Shown: positions 1 to 7,919 of the stretch, one piece after another
Numbering within the stretch: position 1 is the first letter of the stretch
Layout of the letters: each line of letters begins with the position of its first letter
DNA from: JAKOWB01 sp038363005
Lineage (GTDB): Bacteria > Pseudomonadota > Alphaproteobacteria > Kiloniellales > JACOMY01
Direction of reading: 5' to 3'
Assembly: GCA_038363005.1 (NCBI GenBank)
Contig: JBBQBI010000002.1
Coordinates: 186,001 to 250,000 of the forward strand
DNA length: 64,000 nt
Made by a program: the position numbers and the translations under genes
Notes under the pieces: model-generated
Told to the model about the DNA's origin: nothing
The model's database searches: none
What the model saw: only the letters and a program-made list of their open reading frames with translations

Positions 1-1
1 C

Positions 2-727
2 GGCCGGGCCACCGCGCTCAAGCTGGCGGTCGAGGGCGCCGCGGTGGCGGTGGGCGACCTGCGCCTGGCGGCGGCGGAGGAGACAGCGGCGCTGATCGTG
101 CAGGCCGGCGGCAGGGCCATCGCGGTGGCCGGCGACGTCGCCGATGAGAAGAGCTGCGAGGCCATGGTGGCCGCGGCGGAGCAGGGCCTGGGCGGCCTCG
201 ACACGCTGATCAACAACGCCGGCGTGGTGCTGCCGGACGACAACGGCGCCGAGGACACCTCGCTCGCCACCTGGAACAAGACCATCGCGGTCAACCTGAC
301 CGGCGTCTTCCTCTGCTGCCGCTATGCCTTGCCGGCGATCAAGCGGGCCGGCGGCGGCGCGGTGGTGAACGTCGCCTCGATCGTCGCGCTGGTCGGCTCG
401 TCCTTCCCGCAACTCGCCTATACCGCGGCCAAGGGCGGCGTGCTGTCGATGACCCGCGAGCTGGCGGTCATGTACGCGCGGCAGAACATCCGGGTGAATG
501 CGGTCTGTCCCGGCCCCGTGGCCACCGAACTGGTGAAGACCTTCCTGTCGGACGAGGAGAAGTGGCTGCTGCGCCGCAAGTACATGCCGATGGGCCGCCT
601 GGGCAAGCCGGAGGAGATCGCCAACGTCATGGCCTTCCTGGCCAGTGACGAGGCCAGCTACATGAACGGCGCGGCGGTCACCATCGACGGCGGTATCACC
701 GGCGCCTACGTCATCAAGGACGACTAG
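2..727 (+). CDS. SDR family oxidoreductase, 5' end missing
   Basis: NAD(P)-dependent short-chain dehydrogenase/reductase of unknown substrate, cut by the window edge. The frame is open from base 2 and begins within the dinucleotide-binding region (GRATALKLA, just after the expected TGxxxGIG loop, which lies outside). Visible family motifs are NNAG after the fourth strand, the catalytic Ser in NVASIVAL, the Tyr/Lys pair in YTAAKGG, the PGPV segment after the active site, and a typical C-terminus ending in a DGG motif. About 241 of an expected 250-260 residues are present. A LuxR-family regulator follows 22 bases downstream on the same strand and could regulate it, though nothing else links them. 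Confidence 0.9.
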   Translation, partial: GRATALKLAVEGAAVAVGDLRLAAAEETAALIVQAGGRAIAVAGDVADEKSCEAMVAAAEQGLGGLDTLINNAGVVLPDDNGAEDTSLATWNKTIAVNLTGVFLCCRYALPAIKRAGGGAVVNVASIVALVGSSFPQLAYTAAKGGVLSMTRELAVMYARQNIRVNAVCPGPVATELVKTFLSDEEKWLLRRKYMPMGRLGKPEEIANVMAFLASDEASYMNGAAVTIDGGITGAYVIKDD

Positions 728-749
728 GGGCCGTGCTAGCCTGGGCGGC

Positions 750-1559
750 ATGAGCCCGGACCTGCCTGCCTTCGCCACCGCGCTCGGCCAGCTGCTGGAG
801 GCCGAGGGCGAGGCGCGCCTGGCGCCGCTGGTGCAGGCGCTGCGCGCCGGCGTCGGCTTCGACCACTGGATCGGTGTGATCTTCCGCGCCGAACGGGCGC
901 CGCTGCTGCTGGCCTCGGCCGGTACCGAGGAGCCGACACCGCCCTATCACGCCGGGCCCTACCTGCTGGACCCCTTCTTCCATCGCTTCCGGAGTGGCGA
1001 ACAGGGCTGGGCCCTGCTCAGCGAGATCGCGCCGGCCGGCTTCGGTGCTTCGGACTACGTCACCGGCTACTTCGGCACGCTGGGCGTCGGCCATGAGCTG
1101 GGTTTCCTCTCGGCGCTGCCGGGCGGCGATGCCTTCCATCTGTCGCTGACCCGGGCGCGTGGCGCGGCGCCCTTCACCCGGCGCGAACGCACCTGGCTGG
1201 AGGCGCTGGCGCCGCTGCTGGCGGCTGCCGGCCGGCGCATCGCGCCGCCAGCGCAGCTACCCGACAGTGCCGCCACCACCCTGCACGCCAGCCTGACCCG
1301 CGCCTTCGACAGCTTTGGCGCCTCGGTGCTGACGGCGCGCGAGGGCGAGGTGGTGCGCCTGCTGCTGCAGGGCCACCTTTCGAAGGCCATCGCCCGGCGC
1401 CTCGGCATCTCGCCGGGCACCGCGCGCAACCACCTGAAGCGCATCTATCCTAAGCTCGGCGTTGCCTCGCACACGGAGCTCTATGCGCTGTTCCTGCAGG
1501 CGCTGCGCGTCGCCGACCCGACGCTGGAGGGCGACCCGCTGGCCCGGCTGGGGCGCTAG
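750..1559 (+). CDS. LuxR-family helix-turn-helix transcriptional regulator
   Basis: Predicted DNA-binding regulator of 269 residues. The last ~70 residues form a LuxR/GerE HTH: LTAREGEVVRLLLQGH, then a recognition helix region ending in GTARNHLKRIYPKLGV and a final helix (SHTELYALFLQAL). The N-terminal ~180 residues are probably a ligand- or signal-sensing domain. I do not recognise it as a receiver (no DD/K pattern), and I cannot show that it is an autoinducer-binding domain. It sits 22 bases after the SDR gene in the same direction, so co-transcription is plausible. Its target is unknown. Confidence 0.85.
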   Translation: MSPDLPAFATALGQLLEAEGEARLAPLVQALRAGVGFDHWIGVIFRAERAPLLLASAGTEEPTPPYHAGPYLLDPFFHRFRSGEQGWALLSEIAPAGFGASDYVTGYFGTLGVGHELGFLSALPGGDAFHLSLTRARGAAPFTRRERTWLEALAPLLAAAGRRIAPPAQLPDSAATTLHASLTRAFDSFGASVLTAREGEVVRLLLQGHLSKAIARRLGISPGTARNHLKRIYPKLGVASHTELYALFLQALRVADPTLEGDPLARLGR

Positions 1560-1621
1560 GAGGCGCCGCGCCCTTCGTCACCTTCGGGCTCGACCCACTG
1601 TTGTCCGGTTCAGCCCTGATC

Positions 1622-1738
1622 GTCATCCCAGCCAAGCGAAGCGCGAGCCGGGATCCATGGACGTGACCGTGCGGACGCTGGGAATCCTGCCGCCGGCGAA
1701 GGCTGCAGCATGGGCCCCGGCTCTCCGGCCGGGGTGAC
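1622..1738. repeat. intergenic element with inverted GTCATCCC/GGGGTGAC ends
   Basis: The 363-base gap between the LuxR gene and the aminotransferase gene contains a 117-base element. It begins GTCATCCCAGCC and ends GGCCGGGGTGAC, which are imperfect inverted repeats. Inside are GAGCCGGGATCCATGG and the mirror-like GGCCCCGGCTCTCC. This looks like a dispersed non-coding intergenic element of GC-rich alphaproteobacteria. A shorter relative lies at 35481-35506. No transposase is present. I see nothing else recognisable in 1560-1621 or 1739-1922 except the ribosome binding site of the next gene. Confidence 0.6.
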
Positions 1739-1922
1739 AGCGAGAAGAATGGCCAAGCGAGCTTCGACGGCGGCGGACGAGAGCAGACCCAGACCAGACT
1801 TGGCGGACCTCAGTGCTCGCCAGTCCGAGCATGACGGAAGCGCGCTCTGCTCCAGCATCCCTCCTGGGACCTATCGCGGCCGCTGCCTCGGCGCCACCCT
1901 GGCAGCCTCAGAGGAGGCTTCC

Positions 1923-3332
1923 ATGAACGCACCGGTCAAGCTCGCCAACGATCCCGCTACAGTTACTTGGGAACAGGACCGCGCGCATTTCGTGCATCCC
2001 TGGACGCACTTCGACTCCTTCAAGCGCGACGGCTCGCTAGTGATCGAGGGCGGGCAGGGCAGCCACGTGGTCGATGCCCAGGGCCGACGCTACCTGGACG
2101 GCATCGGCGGCCTCTGGTGCATGACCCTGGGCCACGGCAACGACGAGCTGGCCGATGCCATGGCGGCGCAGGCGCGCAAGCTGGCCTACTTCTCCACCTT
2201 CGTCGACACCACCAACCCGCCGGCGGCGCAGCTGGCGGCCGAGCTGGCCGCGCTGGCGCCGGGCGACCTCAACCGCGTGCTCTTCGCCTGCACCGGCTCC
2301 GACGCCAACGACACGGCGATCCGCCTGGCGCACTACTACTTCGGTCGCCAGGGCCGGTTCGAGAAGCGCCATGTGATCAGCCGCATCGACGGCTACCACG
2401 GCTCCACGCTGCTCGGCATGTCGCTGACCGGCCGCGCCATGGACAAGGCGCCGGAGTTTCACTACCTGCACGACTTCGTGCACCACGTCGCCTCGCCCAA
2501 TCCCTATCGCCGGCCGGCGGGCATGACGGTCGAGCAGTTCCGCGACCAGCTGGTCGCCGAGCTGGAGGCCAAGATCCTGGCCATCGGCCCGGAGCGCGTC
2601 GCCGCCTTCATCGCCGAGCCGATCCTGGGCGCCGGCGGCGTCATCGTGCCGCCGCCCGGCTATCACCAGGCGACGCTGGCGCTCTGCCGCAAGTACGATG
2701 TCCTCTACATCTCCGACGAGGTGGTGACCGCCTTCGGCCGGCTGGGCGAGTGGTTCGCTTCGGACTCGGTCTTCGGCATCCAGCCCGACATCATCGTCAC
2801 CGCCAAGGGCATCTCCTCTGGTTACATCCCGCTGGCGGCGACGATCTATTCCGAGCGTATCCATGAGGTCATCTCGGCGCCCTCGCCGGACGCCTGGTTC
2901 ACCCACGGCTTTACCTATTCCGGCCATCCGGTGGCCTGCGCGGTCGGCCTGAAGAACATCGAGATCATGCGGCGCGACGGCATCCTGGAGAACGTGCGCC
3001 GCGTCGGCCCCTATCTGCAGCGCCGCCTGCAGGCCCTGGCCGACCTGCCCATGGTGGGCGACGTGAGGGGCAGCCACTTCATGCAGTGCACCGAGTACGT
3101 TGCCGACAAAGCGACCAAGCGTTTGCTGCCCGACGAGGTCAACGTCGGCAAGCGCATTTCCGACCACTGCGAGCGCCATGGCCTGATCATCCGCCCGCTG
3201 GCGCACCTGAACATCATGTCGCCGCCCCTGGTGCTGACCGAGAGCGAGGCCGACGAGCTGGTGGAGGGCCTGGCAGCCGGTATCCGCGCCACCGCGGACG
3301 ATCTGGTGCGCGAGGGTATCCGCCTCGCCTGA
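1923..3332 (+). CDS. class III (omega-type) aminotransferase, PLP-dependent
   Basis: PLP-dependent transaminase of fold type I, class III, which usually transfers amino groups between omega-amino acids or amines and pyruvate or alpha-keto acids. The start at 1923 follows GAGGAGG by six bases. An upstream in-frame ATG at 1710 would translate the intergenic repeat and is rejected. At 469 residues it has normal family length. It shows GIGGLWCMTLGH near the N-terminus, TGSDANDTAIRLA (phosphate cup), DGYHGST, the PLP-binding Asp in LYISDEVVTAFGR and the Schiff-base Lys in VTAKGISSGYIPL. It closely resembles the beta-alanine/taurine:pyruvate and putrescine aminotransferase group. The substrate cannot be fixed from sequence. 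Confidence 0.92.
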   Translation: MNAPVKLANDPATVTWEQDRAHFVHPWTHFDSFKRDGSLVIEGGQGSHVVDAQGRRYLDGIGGLWCMTLGHGNDELADAMAAQARKLAYFSTFVDTTNPPAAQLAAELAALAPGDLNRVLFACTGSDANDTAIRLAHYYFGRQGRFEKRHVISRIDGYHGSTLLGMSLTGRAMDKAPEFHYLHDFVHHVASPNPYRRPAGMTVEQFRDQLVAELEAKILAIGPERVAAFIAEPILGAGGVIVPPPGYHQATLALCRKYDVLYISDEVVTAFGRLGEWFASDSVFGIQPDIIVTAKGISSGYIPLAATIYSERIHEVISAPSPDAWFTHGFTYSGHPVACAVGLKNIEIMRRDGILENVRRVGPYLQRRLQALADLPMVGDVRGSHFMQCTEYVADKATKRLLPDEVNVGKRISDHCERHGLIIRPLAHLNIMSPPLVLTESEADELVEGLAAGIRATADDLVREGIRLA

Positions 3333-3563
3333 CGGCCTGTTGCTGAACACCTGGTCAACACGCGAGCCGATTCTTGGCAGAATCCTGATACAGATCAGTC
3401 ACTTTGTCTTGTGAGGGTTGATTAAGGGGTGGTGTCGGTGTCTTGATGTGGCACTATAAGACTTCGCCGCTGGTCCTCCTTTCGCAGAATGTGTCGGGAG
3501 GCGTCTGTTCACAGCGACGACGTGAAAGGTTGTGTCACTTCGACTGGAGGGCACCTGCCCAAG

Positions 3564-4007
3564 ATGGTTCAGCTGCTTCGATCACTGCGTCGCTTGGCGT
3601 CGAATGGCATCAGCCATCACGGTGATCGTCTGCCGCGTGGACCGTTGGACGGAACGCCGCGCCGGGAGCAGGCAGCGCCCGCTGGCGAGCACCACGACCC
3701 GTCCCGCCAACTCGGCTCCACTGCCGAGCAGCTCGACGATGCCGCCGCTTTGCTGGAAGGCCTCGGCATGCTGCGGCAAATCGGCAACGGCGCCAGTGCC
3801 GCGCCGGCGGCGCGTGAACGGCCACTGCCGCTGGTGGTGAACCAGGCGCCGGTCGTGACGCCGAAGCCAGCCCCGGCACCAACCCGCCGCAGCTTTGCGC
3901 TGCATGCCTGGATGGAACAGAAGACCCAGGCGGCCCATCGCCGCGCCAGCCGCAGCCTGGTACAGCGCCTCGAGCGCGCCCTGGCCCCGCTGGCCTATCC
4001 GGGCTGA
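3564..4007 (+). CDS. hypothetical protein, 147 aa
   Basis: I do not recognise this protein. The start at 3564 follows GGAGGG at a slightly long distance. The same frame has an earlier ATG at 3489 without a ribosome binding site. The N-terminus is basic, a short acidic helix follows (AEQLDDAAALLEGLGMLRQI), then a Pro/Ala-rich linker and a basic C-terminal helix (WMEQKTQAAHRRASRSLVQRL). There are no membrane segments. It is convergent with the kinase gene at 4100. It could be a spurious reading frame in a GC-rich gap, but the downstream half has plausible helical composition. Confidence 0.4.
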   Translation: MVQLLRSLRRLASNGISHHGDRLPRGPLDGTPRREQAAPAGEHHDPSRQLGSTAEQLDDAAALLEGLGMLRQIGNGASAAPAARERPLPLVVNQAPVVTPKPAPAPTRRSFALHAWMEQKTQAAHRRASRSLVQRLERALAPLAYPG

Positions 4008-4099
4008 GGCCCGGCCCTTCTCTCAACGCTCCGATTTGGTCCCTCTTCAGCGACCCAGCCGTGTCGCGGCCGGCGCCTGTTGAGCATCGGCCAAGCGGC

Positions 4100-5617
4100 T
4101 CACGCCTTGACGAAGAGCGCGTGCAGGCGATGGTCCAGTTCCTGCAGCCGTAGCGTCGCCTCGCGATAGATGTCGTAGGCCTGGGCATAGAGCGCCTGGC
4201 GCGCCGGGTCCGGCTCATTGCGCTCCAGCGCGGTGACGCATTCGGCCACGGCGGCGCGCGCATCCTTGTAAAGCCCGACGCCGATACCGGCCACCAGCGC
4301 CGCGCCGAAGGAGGCATCGCCGTTGCCCGGCCGCTCGATGGTCAGGCCGGTGACATCGGCCAGGATCTGCCGCCAGGTGGCGCTCTTGGCGCCGCCGCCC
4401 AGCAGCTTCACCACGCCAAAGCGCTGGTCGAAGGACTTGGCCTGCTCCACCAGGTCGCGGATCGAGAAGGCGATGCCTTCATAGGTCGCGCGCGCGATGT
4501 GCGCCTTCGTGTGCCGCATGGTGAGGCCGAGGAAGTTGGCGCGCAGCTGCGGGTCCCACCAGGGCGCGCGCTCGCCCTGCAGATAGGGATGGAACAGCAG
4601 TCCCTCGCTGCCGGCGGCGACCGACGCGGCGGCCGCGTCCATCGCCTGGAAGGCGCCCTCGCTGCTCTGGCCGGGGCCGAGAAACAGCTGGTCGCGCACC
4701 CAGCGGTGTGCCGAGGCGCAGGAGTTGGTGCCGGTCGCGGTGTACCACATGCCCGGCAGGATGTGCGGGTAGCAGGAGATCGGCGGGTTCACCACCGGCC
4801 GGTCGGCCGCCAGGAACAGCACGCCGGCGGTGGCCAGCTTGATGGCGCCCATGCCGGGCTCCACCGCGCCGACGCCATAGAACTCCACCGTCGTGTCGTT
4901 GGAGCCGCAGACTACCGGTGTGCCGGCGGCCAGGCCGGTCAACGCCGCGGCGGCGGCTGTCACGCCGCCGACCACATGGCTCGGCTCCACCACCGGCGGC
5001 AGCGTGTCGGTCGGCCAGTCGATCAGCGCGCAGAGTTCAGGCGACCAGGACCGCGTGCGGTGGTCGGACATCAGCGCGCCCAAAACGTCGGAGAAGTCGG
5101 TCTCCCAGGTGCCGGTGAGGCGGAAGCGCAGGTAGTCCTTGGCGATCATCAGCTTGGCCACGCGCGCCGCGTTCGCCGGCTCGTGCCGCTTCAGCCACAG
5201 CAGCATGGCCAGCGACCAGGTGGGGTTCACCCGGTTCAGCGAGGTCTTGATGATCAGCTCGCCGTGCGCCTCGTGCAGCTCGCGCGCTTCGGCGGCGCTG
5301 CGCTGGTCGTTCCACAGGATGGCCGGGCGGATGACACGGTCGTCCTGGTCCAGTAGCACCGGGATGTGGGCGCCGCCCGACAGGCCGATGGCGGCGATGT
5401 CGCTTGGTGCGATCTTGGCGGTGGCGAGCGCGGCCGGCACGGCGACGGCGAAGGCGCGGACCCACTCCTCGGGGTCCTGCTCGGACCAGCCGAAGTGCGG
5501 GATCTGCGTGGTTACCGGATGCGCCGCCTCGCCGGCCAGGCTGCCGTCGCGGCGAATCACCGAGGCCTTGAGGCTGCCGGCGCCAAGGTCGACGCCAAGA
5601 AGATGGGTTCTGCTCAT
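4100..5617 (-). CDS. xylB: xylulokinase-type FGGY carbohydrate kinase
   Basis: ATP-dependent sugar kinase of the FGGY family, 505 residues, closest in pattern to D-xylulose kinase. The N-terminus MSRTHLLGVDLGAGSLKASV carries the phosphate-1 loop, and ILWNDQRSAAEA is the substrate-region motif. CGSNDTTVEFYGVGA holds the putative catalytic Asp region, and the C-terminal ATP-site motif is GGGAKSATWRQILADVTG. An in-frame extension to 6292 overlaps the divergent oxygenase gene antisense and is rejected, so the start is at 5617. The canonical GQMHG loop after strand 3 reads GLSGGAHIP, so the preferred sugar may differ from xylulose. No xylose isomerase or transporter gene is adjacent. Confidence 0.85.
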   Translation of the reverse strand: MSRTHLLGVDLGAGSLKASVIRRDGSLAGEAAHPVTTQIPHFGWSEQDPEEWVRAFAVAVPAALATAKIAPSDIAAIGLSGGAHIPVLLDQDDRVIRPAILWNDQRSAAEARELHEAHGELIIKTSLNRVNPTWSLAMLLWLKRHEPANAARVAKLMIAKDYLRFRLTGTWETDFSDVLGALMSDHRTRSWSPELCALIDWPTDTLPPVVEPSHVVGGVTAAAAALTGLAAGTPVVCGSNDTTVEFYGVGAVEPGMGAIKLATAGVLFLAADRPVVNPPISCYPHILPGMWYTATGTNSCASAHRWVRDQLFLGPGQSSEGAFQAMDAAAASVAAGSEGLLFHPYLQGERAPWWDPQLRANFLGLTMRHTKAHIARATYEGIAFSIRDLVEQAKSFDQRFGVVKLLGGGAKSATWRQILADVTGLTIERPGNGDASFGAALVAGIGVGLYKDARAAVAECVTALERNEPDPARQALYAQAYDIYREATLRLQELDHRLHALFVKA

Positions 5618-5704
5618 CCTGGGCTCCCGCGAAAGGCTGGCCCGCAAGCCGTGCCACAGGGCCTCGATGTTGGAAAGGCCAATTTTCCTGTGGTAGGTTC
5701 CAGC

Positions 5705-6715
5705 ATGCTTGATCCCAGCCTGGTCGGCGCGCGCATCTCGCTCGACGCCATTCCCTTGATCGACTTCGGCGCCTTCCTGACTGGCGGCCCGGCGGAGCGC
5801 CGCGACGTCGCCCTGGCGATGGGCGAAGCCTGCCGCAACATCGGCTTCTTCTACGTCACCAATCACGGCGTGCCCGAGGCGCTGATCCAGCGCACCCTGG
5901 CCGAAGCGAAGCGCTTCTTCGCCCTGCCGCCGGACCGCAAGGCCGAGATCGCCATCGAGAAGTCGTCCTGTCACCGCGGCTGGTTCCAGCTCGGTGGCGA
6001 GAACCTCGATCCGGCCAAGCAGACGGCGGCGGGCGACTTCAAGGAAGGCATCAAGATCGGCCGCGACCTCTCGCCCGACCACCCGCTGGTCAAGGCGGGG
6101 CTGCCGCTGCATGGCCCCGACCAGTGGCCCAGCGGCCTGCCGGGCTGGCAAGAGACCATGCTGGAGTGCTACGGCGCGCTGTCCGACCTGGGCCGTGCCA
6201 TTCTGCGCGCCTTTGCGCTGTCGCTCGACCTCCCCGAGGAGCACTTCGACAGGTGGCTGACCGGACCGATGGCGACGCTGGGGCCGCTGCACTATCCGCC
6301 GCAGTCAGGCCGGATCACCGAGGCACGGCTGGGCGCCGGCGCGCACACCGATTTCGGCTGCCTCACCATCCTGTGGCAGGACGATGCCGGCGGCCTGCAG
6401 GTGAAGAACCTGGCCGGGCAGTGGATCGACGCGCCGCCGCTGCCGGGATCCTTCGTGGTCAACATCGGCGACATGATGGCGCGCTGGACCAATGACCTCT
6501 TCACCTCGACCTATCATCGGGTGATCAACACCTCGGGCCGCGACCGCTTTTCCATGCCCTTTTTCTTCGATCCCGATTTCAACGCCGATCTGACGGCGCT
6601 TCCGACCTGCGTCAGCCCGGGGCGCCCGGCGAAGTACCCGCCGACCACCGGTGGCCAGCACCTGCTGGACCGCATCAACGAGACTTTCGACTACCATCGC
6701 GAGAAGCGGCGCTAG
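5705..6715 (+). CDS. 2-oxoglutarate/Fe(II)-dependent oxygenase, isopenicillin N synthase-like
   Basis: Non-haem iron dioxygenase of the IPNS/ACC-oxidase/flavonol-synthase type, 336 residues. The N-terminal DIOX_N region contains IPLIDFGAF and GFFYVTNHGVPEALI. The double-stranded beta-helix core has the iron triad His214 and Asp216 (GAHTDFGCLTIL) and His271 (TYHRVIN), with the 2OG-binding Arg281-x-Ser283 (RFS). The start at 5705 is 87 bases from the divergent xylB start. An in-frame extension back to 5366 is antisense to xylB and rejected. The substrate is unknown. Bacterial relatives often oxidise amino acids or small metabolites. All catalytic residues are present. Confidence 0.9.
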   Translation: MLDPSLVGARISLDAIPLIDFGAFLTGGPAERRDVALAMGEACRNIGFFYVTNHGVPEALIQRTLAEAKRFFALPPDRKAEIAIEKSSCHRGWFQLGGENLDPAKQTAAGDFKEGIKIGRDLSPDHPLVKAGLPLHGPDQWPSGLPGWQETMLECYGALSDLGRAILRAFALSLDLPEEHFDRWLTGPMATLGPLHYPPQSGRITEARLGAGAHTDFGCLTILWQDDAGGLQVKNLAGQWIDAPPLPGSFVVNIGDMMARWTNDLFTSTYHRVINTSGRDRFSMPFFFDPDFNADLTALPTCVSPGRPAKYPPTTGGQHLLDRINETFDYHREKRR

Positions 6716-6850
6716 CGGCTTGCGCATCCGGCAAAGGGCCAGCGCCGGATTGCGCAGTTTTCGATAGCCCTGGACGCGGCATACCCCCGACAATGGCAAG
6801 GGTGCTGCGTTGCGGCGCCCTTTCCCCTTTGCCCGATCAAGGAGACCACG

Positions 6851-7246
6851 ATGCTGAAAGTCTTCACCCTGGCCACCGCGCTGCTCTGCGCCGGGACCCT
6901 GACGGCCACGGCCGAGGACCTCGTCACTCTCGACGCGGGCGAGGTCGCCACGGCTTGGCAGGGCCTGGTCGGCCAGCGGGTGCAGTTGACCGGGGGCTTC
7001 GTCGGCGTCGCCAACATCGTCGGCAAGAAGTACCCCAAGGCCTTCTATGGCCGGCAGGGCATGAAGGCGATCTTCGTCGATGCGGCGGGACTGGATCCCA
7101 CGGTCGCCGCCACGCTGGACCCCGCCTGCAAGCCCTACACCGAGGAGCAGCTTGCCGACTGCGCATACGACATGACGGCGCTGCTGTCGGCCAACAGCGC
7201 CGGCGACGGGCCGAAGCTCAGCGAGCCGCAGTTCGTGAAGCGCTGA
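6851..7246 (+). CDS. small exported hypothetical protein
   Basis: A 131-residue protein with a clear signal peptide (MLKVFTLATALLCAGTLTATAED, cleavage probably after TATA-ED), so periplasmic. The start follows AAGGAG by about six bases. The mature part is about 110 residues with two cysteines (DPACKPY and LADCAYD) that could form a disulfide, and an early LVGQRVQLTGGFVG segment suggesting a small beta-fold. I do not recognise a named family. The glycosylase frame opens before this gene's stop codon, so the two may be co-transcribed. Confidence 0.75.
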   Translation: MLKVFTLATALLCAGTLTATAEDLVTLDAGEVATAWQGLVGQRVQLTGGFVGVANIVGKKYPKAFYGRQGMKAIFVDAAGLDPTVAATLDPACKPYTEEQLADCAYDMTALLSANSAGDGPKLSEPQFVKR

Positions 7247-7259
7247 GCGGGATCGGGAT

Positions 7260-7805
7260 CTGCGAAAAGCACCTTCCAAGGCGGCGACGAAGACCGACAT
7301 CCTGCCCGACCTGCTGGCACCGGGCCTCCGGCTGGTGTTCTGCGGCACCGCCGCCGGCCCGGCCTCGGCGCGGCTTGGCCACTACTACGCCGGTCGCGGC
7401 AACCGCTTTTGGGAGATGCTGCACCGGAGCGGCCTGACGCCCAGGCTGTTCCAGCCGGCGCAGTTCACTGACCTTCTACCGCTCGGCATCGGCCTGACCG
7501 ACGTGGCCAAGCTGGCCTCCGGCCTCGACCACCAGCTGCCGCGCGACGAGCTGGGCCTGCTGGCGCGCCGGCGGCTGCTGGCGAAGATCGAGCAGCTGGC
7601 GCCGCGCGTCCTCGCCTTCACCAGCAAGCGCGCGGGGCAGGCCGCGCTGGGCCACATCGCCGACTACGGCCCGCAGCCCGCCCTGCCGTGCGGCACGCTG
7701 CCCTGGGTCCTGCCCTCGCCCTCAGGCTTGGCGCGCCGCTGGTGGGACGAGCGGCCCTGGCTGGCGTTGGGGAAAACCGTTGCGCAGGTCCACCTCTCCC
7801 CTTGA
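7260..7805 (+). CDS. mug: Mug-like mismatch-specific DNA glycosylase, non-standard start codon
   Basis: Uracil-DNA glycosylase superfamily protein of the Mug/TDG type, which removes uracil or thymine mispaired with guanine in base excision repair. Homology begins upstream of the first standard start (GTG at 7335): DILPDLLAPGLRLVFCG is the conserved N-terminus. The frame is open only from 7239 and contains no ATG, GTG or TTG before 7335, so I place the start at CTG 7260. The later GNRFWEMLH and VLPSPSGLARR motifs are typical. The active-site GINPG of E. coli Mug reads GTAAG here, so the catalytic Asn is Ala, a variation I associate with alphaproteobacterial members. The C-terminus runs into the intergenic palindrome, which supplies the stop. 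Confidence 0.8.
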   Translation: MRKAPSKAATKTDILPDLLAPGLRLVFCGTAAGPASARLGHYYAGRGNRFWEMLHRSGLTPRLFQPAQFTDLLPLGIGLTDVAKLASGLDHQLPRDELGLLARRRLLAKIEQLAPRVLAFTSKRAGQAALGHIADYGPQPALPCGTLPWVLPSPSGLARRWWDERPWLALGKTVAQVHLSP

Positions 7806-7911
7806 GGGAGAGGGTCGGGGTGAGCGGGGTAGGTTGGTGCCGATCGACGCAGTCGCACCGACCCCCCTCACCCGGGCGCTGCGCGCCCACCCTCTCCCTC
7901 AAGGGGAGAGG
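7793..7911. repeat. CCCTCTCCC-family palindromic repeat between convergent genes
   Basis: A perfect 23-base inverted repeat: left arm 7793-7815 starting CCTCTCCCCTTGAGG, right arm 7889-7911. The central part contains a second mirrored block (GGTCGGGGTGAG against CCCTCACCCGGG). It lies between the convergent glycosylase and alcohol dehydrogenase genes and overlaps the last few glycosylase codons. As RNA it would form a strong hairpin in either direction, so it could act as a bidirectional terminator. Related copies are at 28058, 41182, 47476 and 54885. Confidence 0.8.
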
Positions 7912-7919
7912 GGCGATAA

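Noticed and set aside
2037..3350. Long minus-strand open frame of 437 codons antisense to the aminotransferase
   Set aside because: His/Val/Asp/Gly-rich composition typical of antisense frames in GC-rich genes; the plus strand has clear PLP-enzyme motifs.
5618..6292. N-terminal extension of the FGGY kinase frame
   Set aside because: Antisense to the oxygenase gene; kinase homology starts at 5617.
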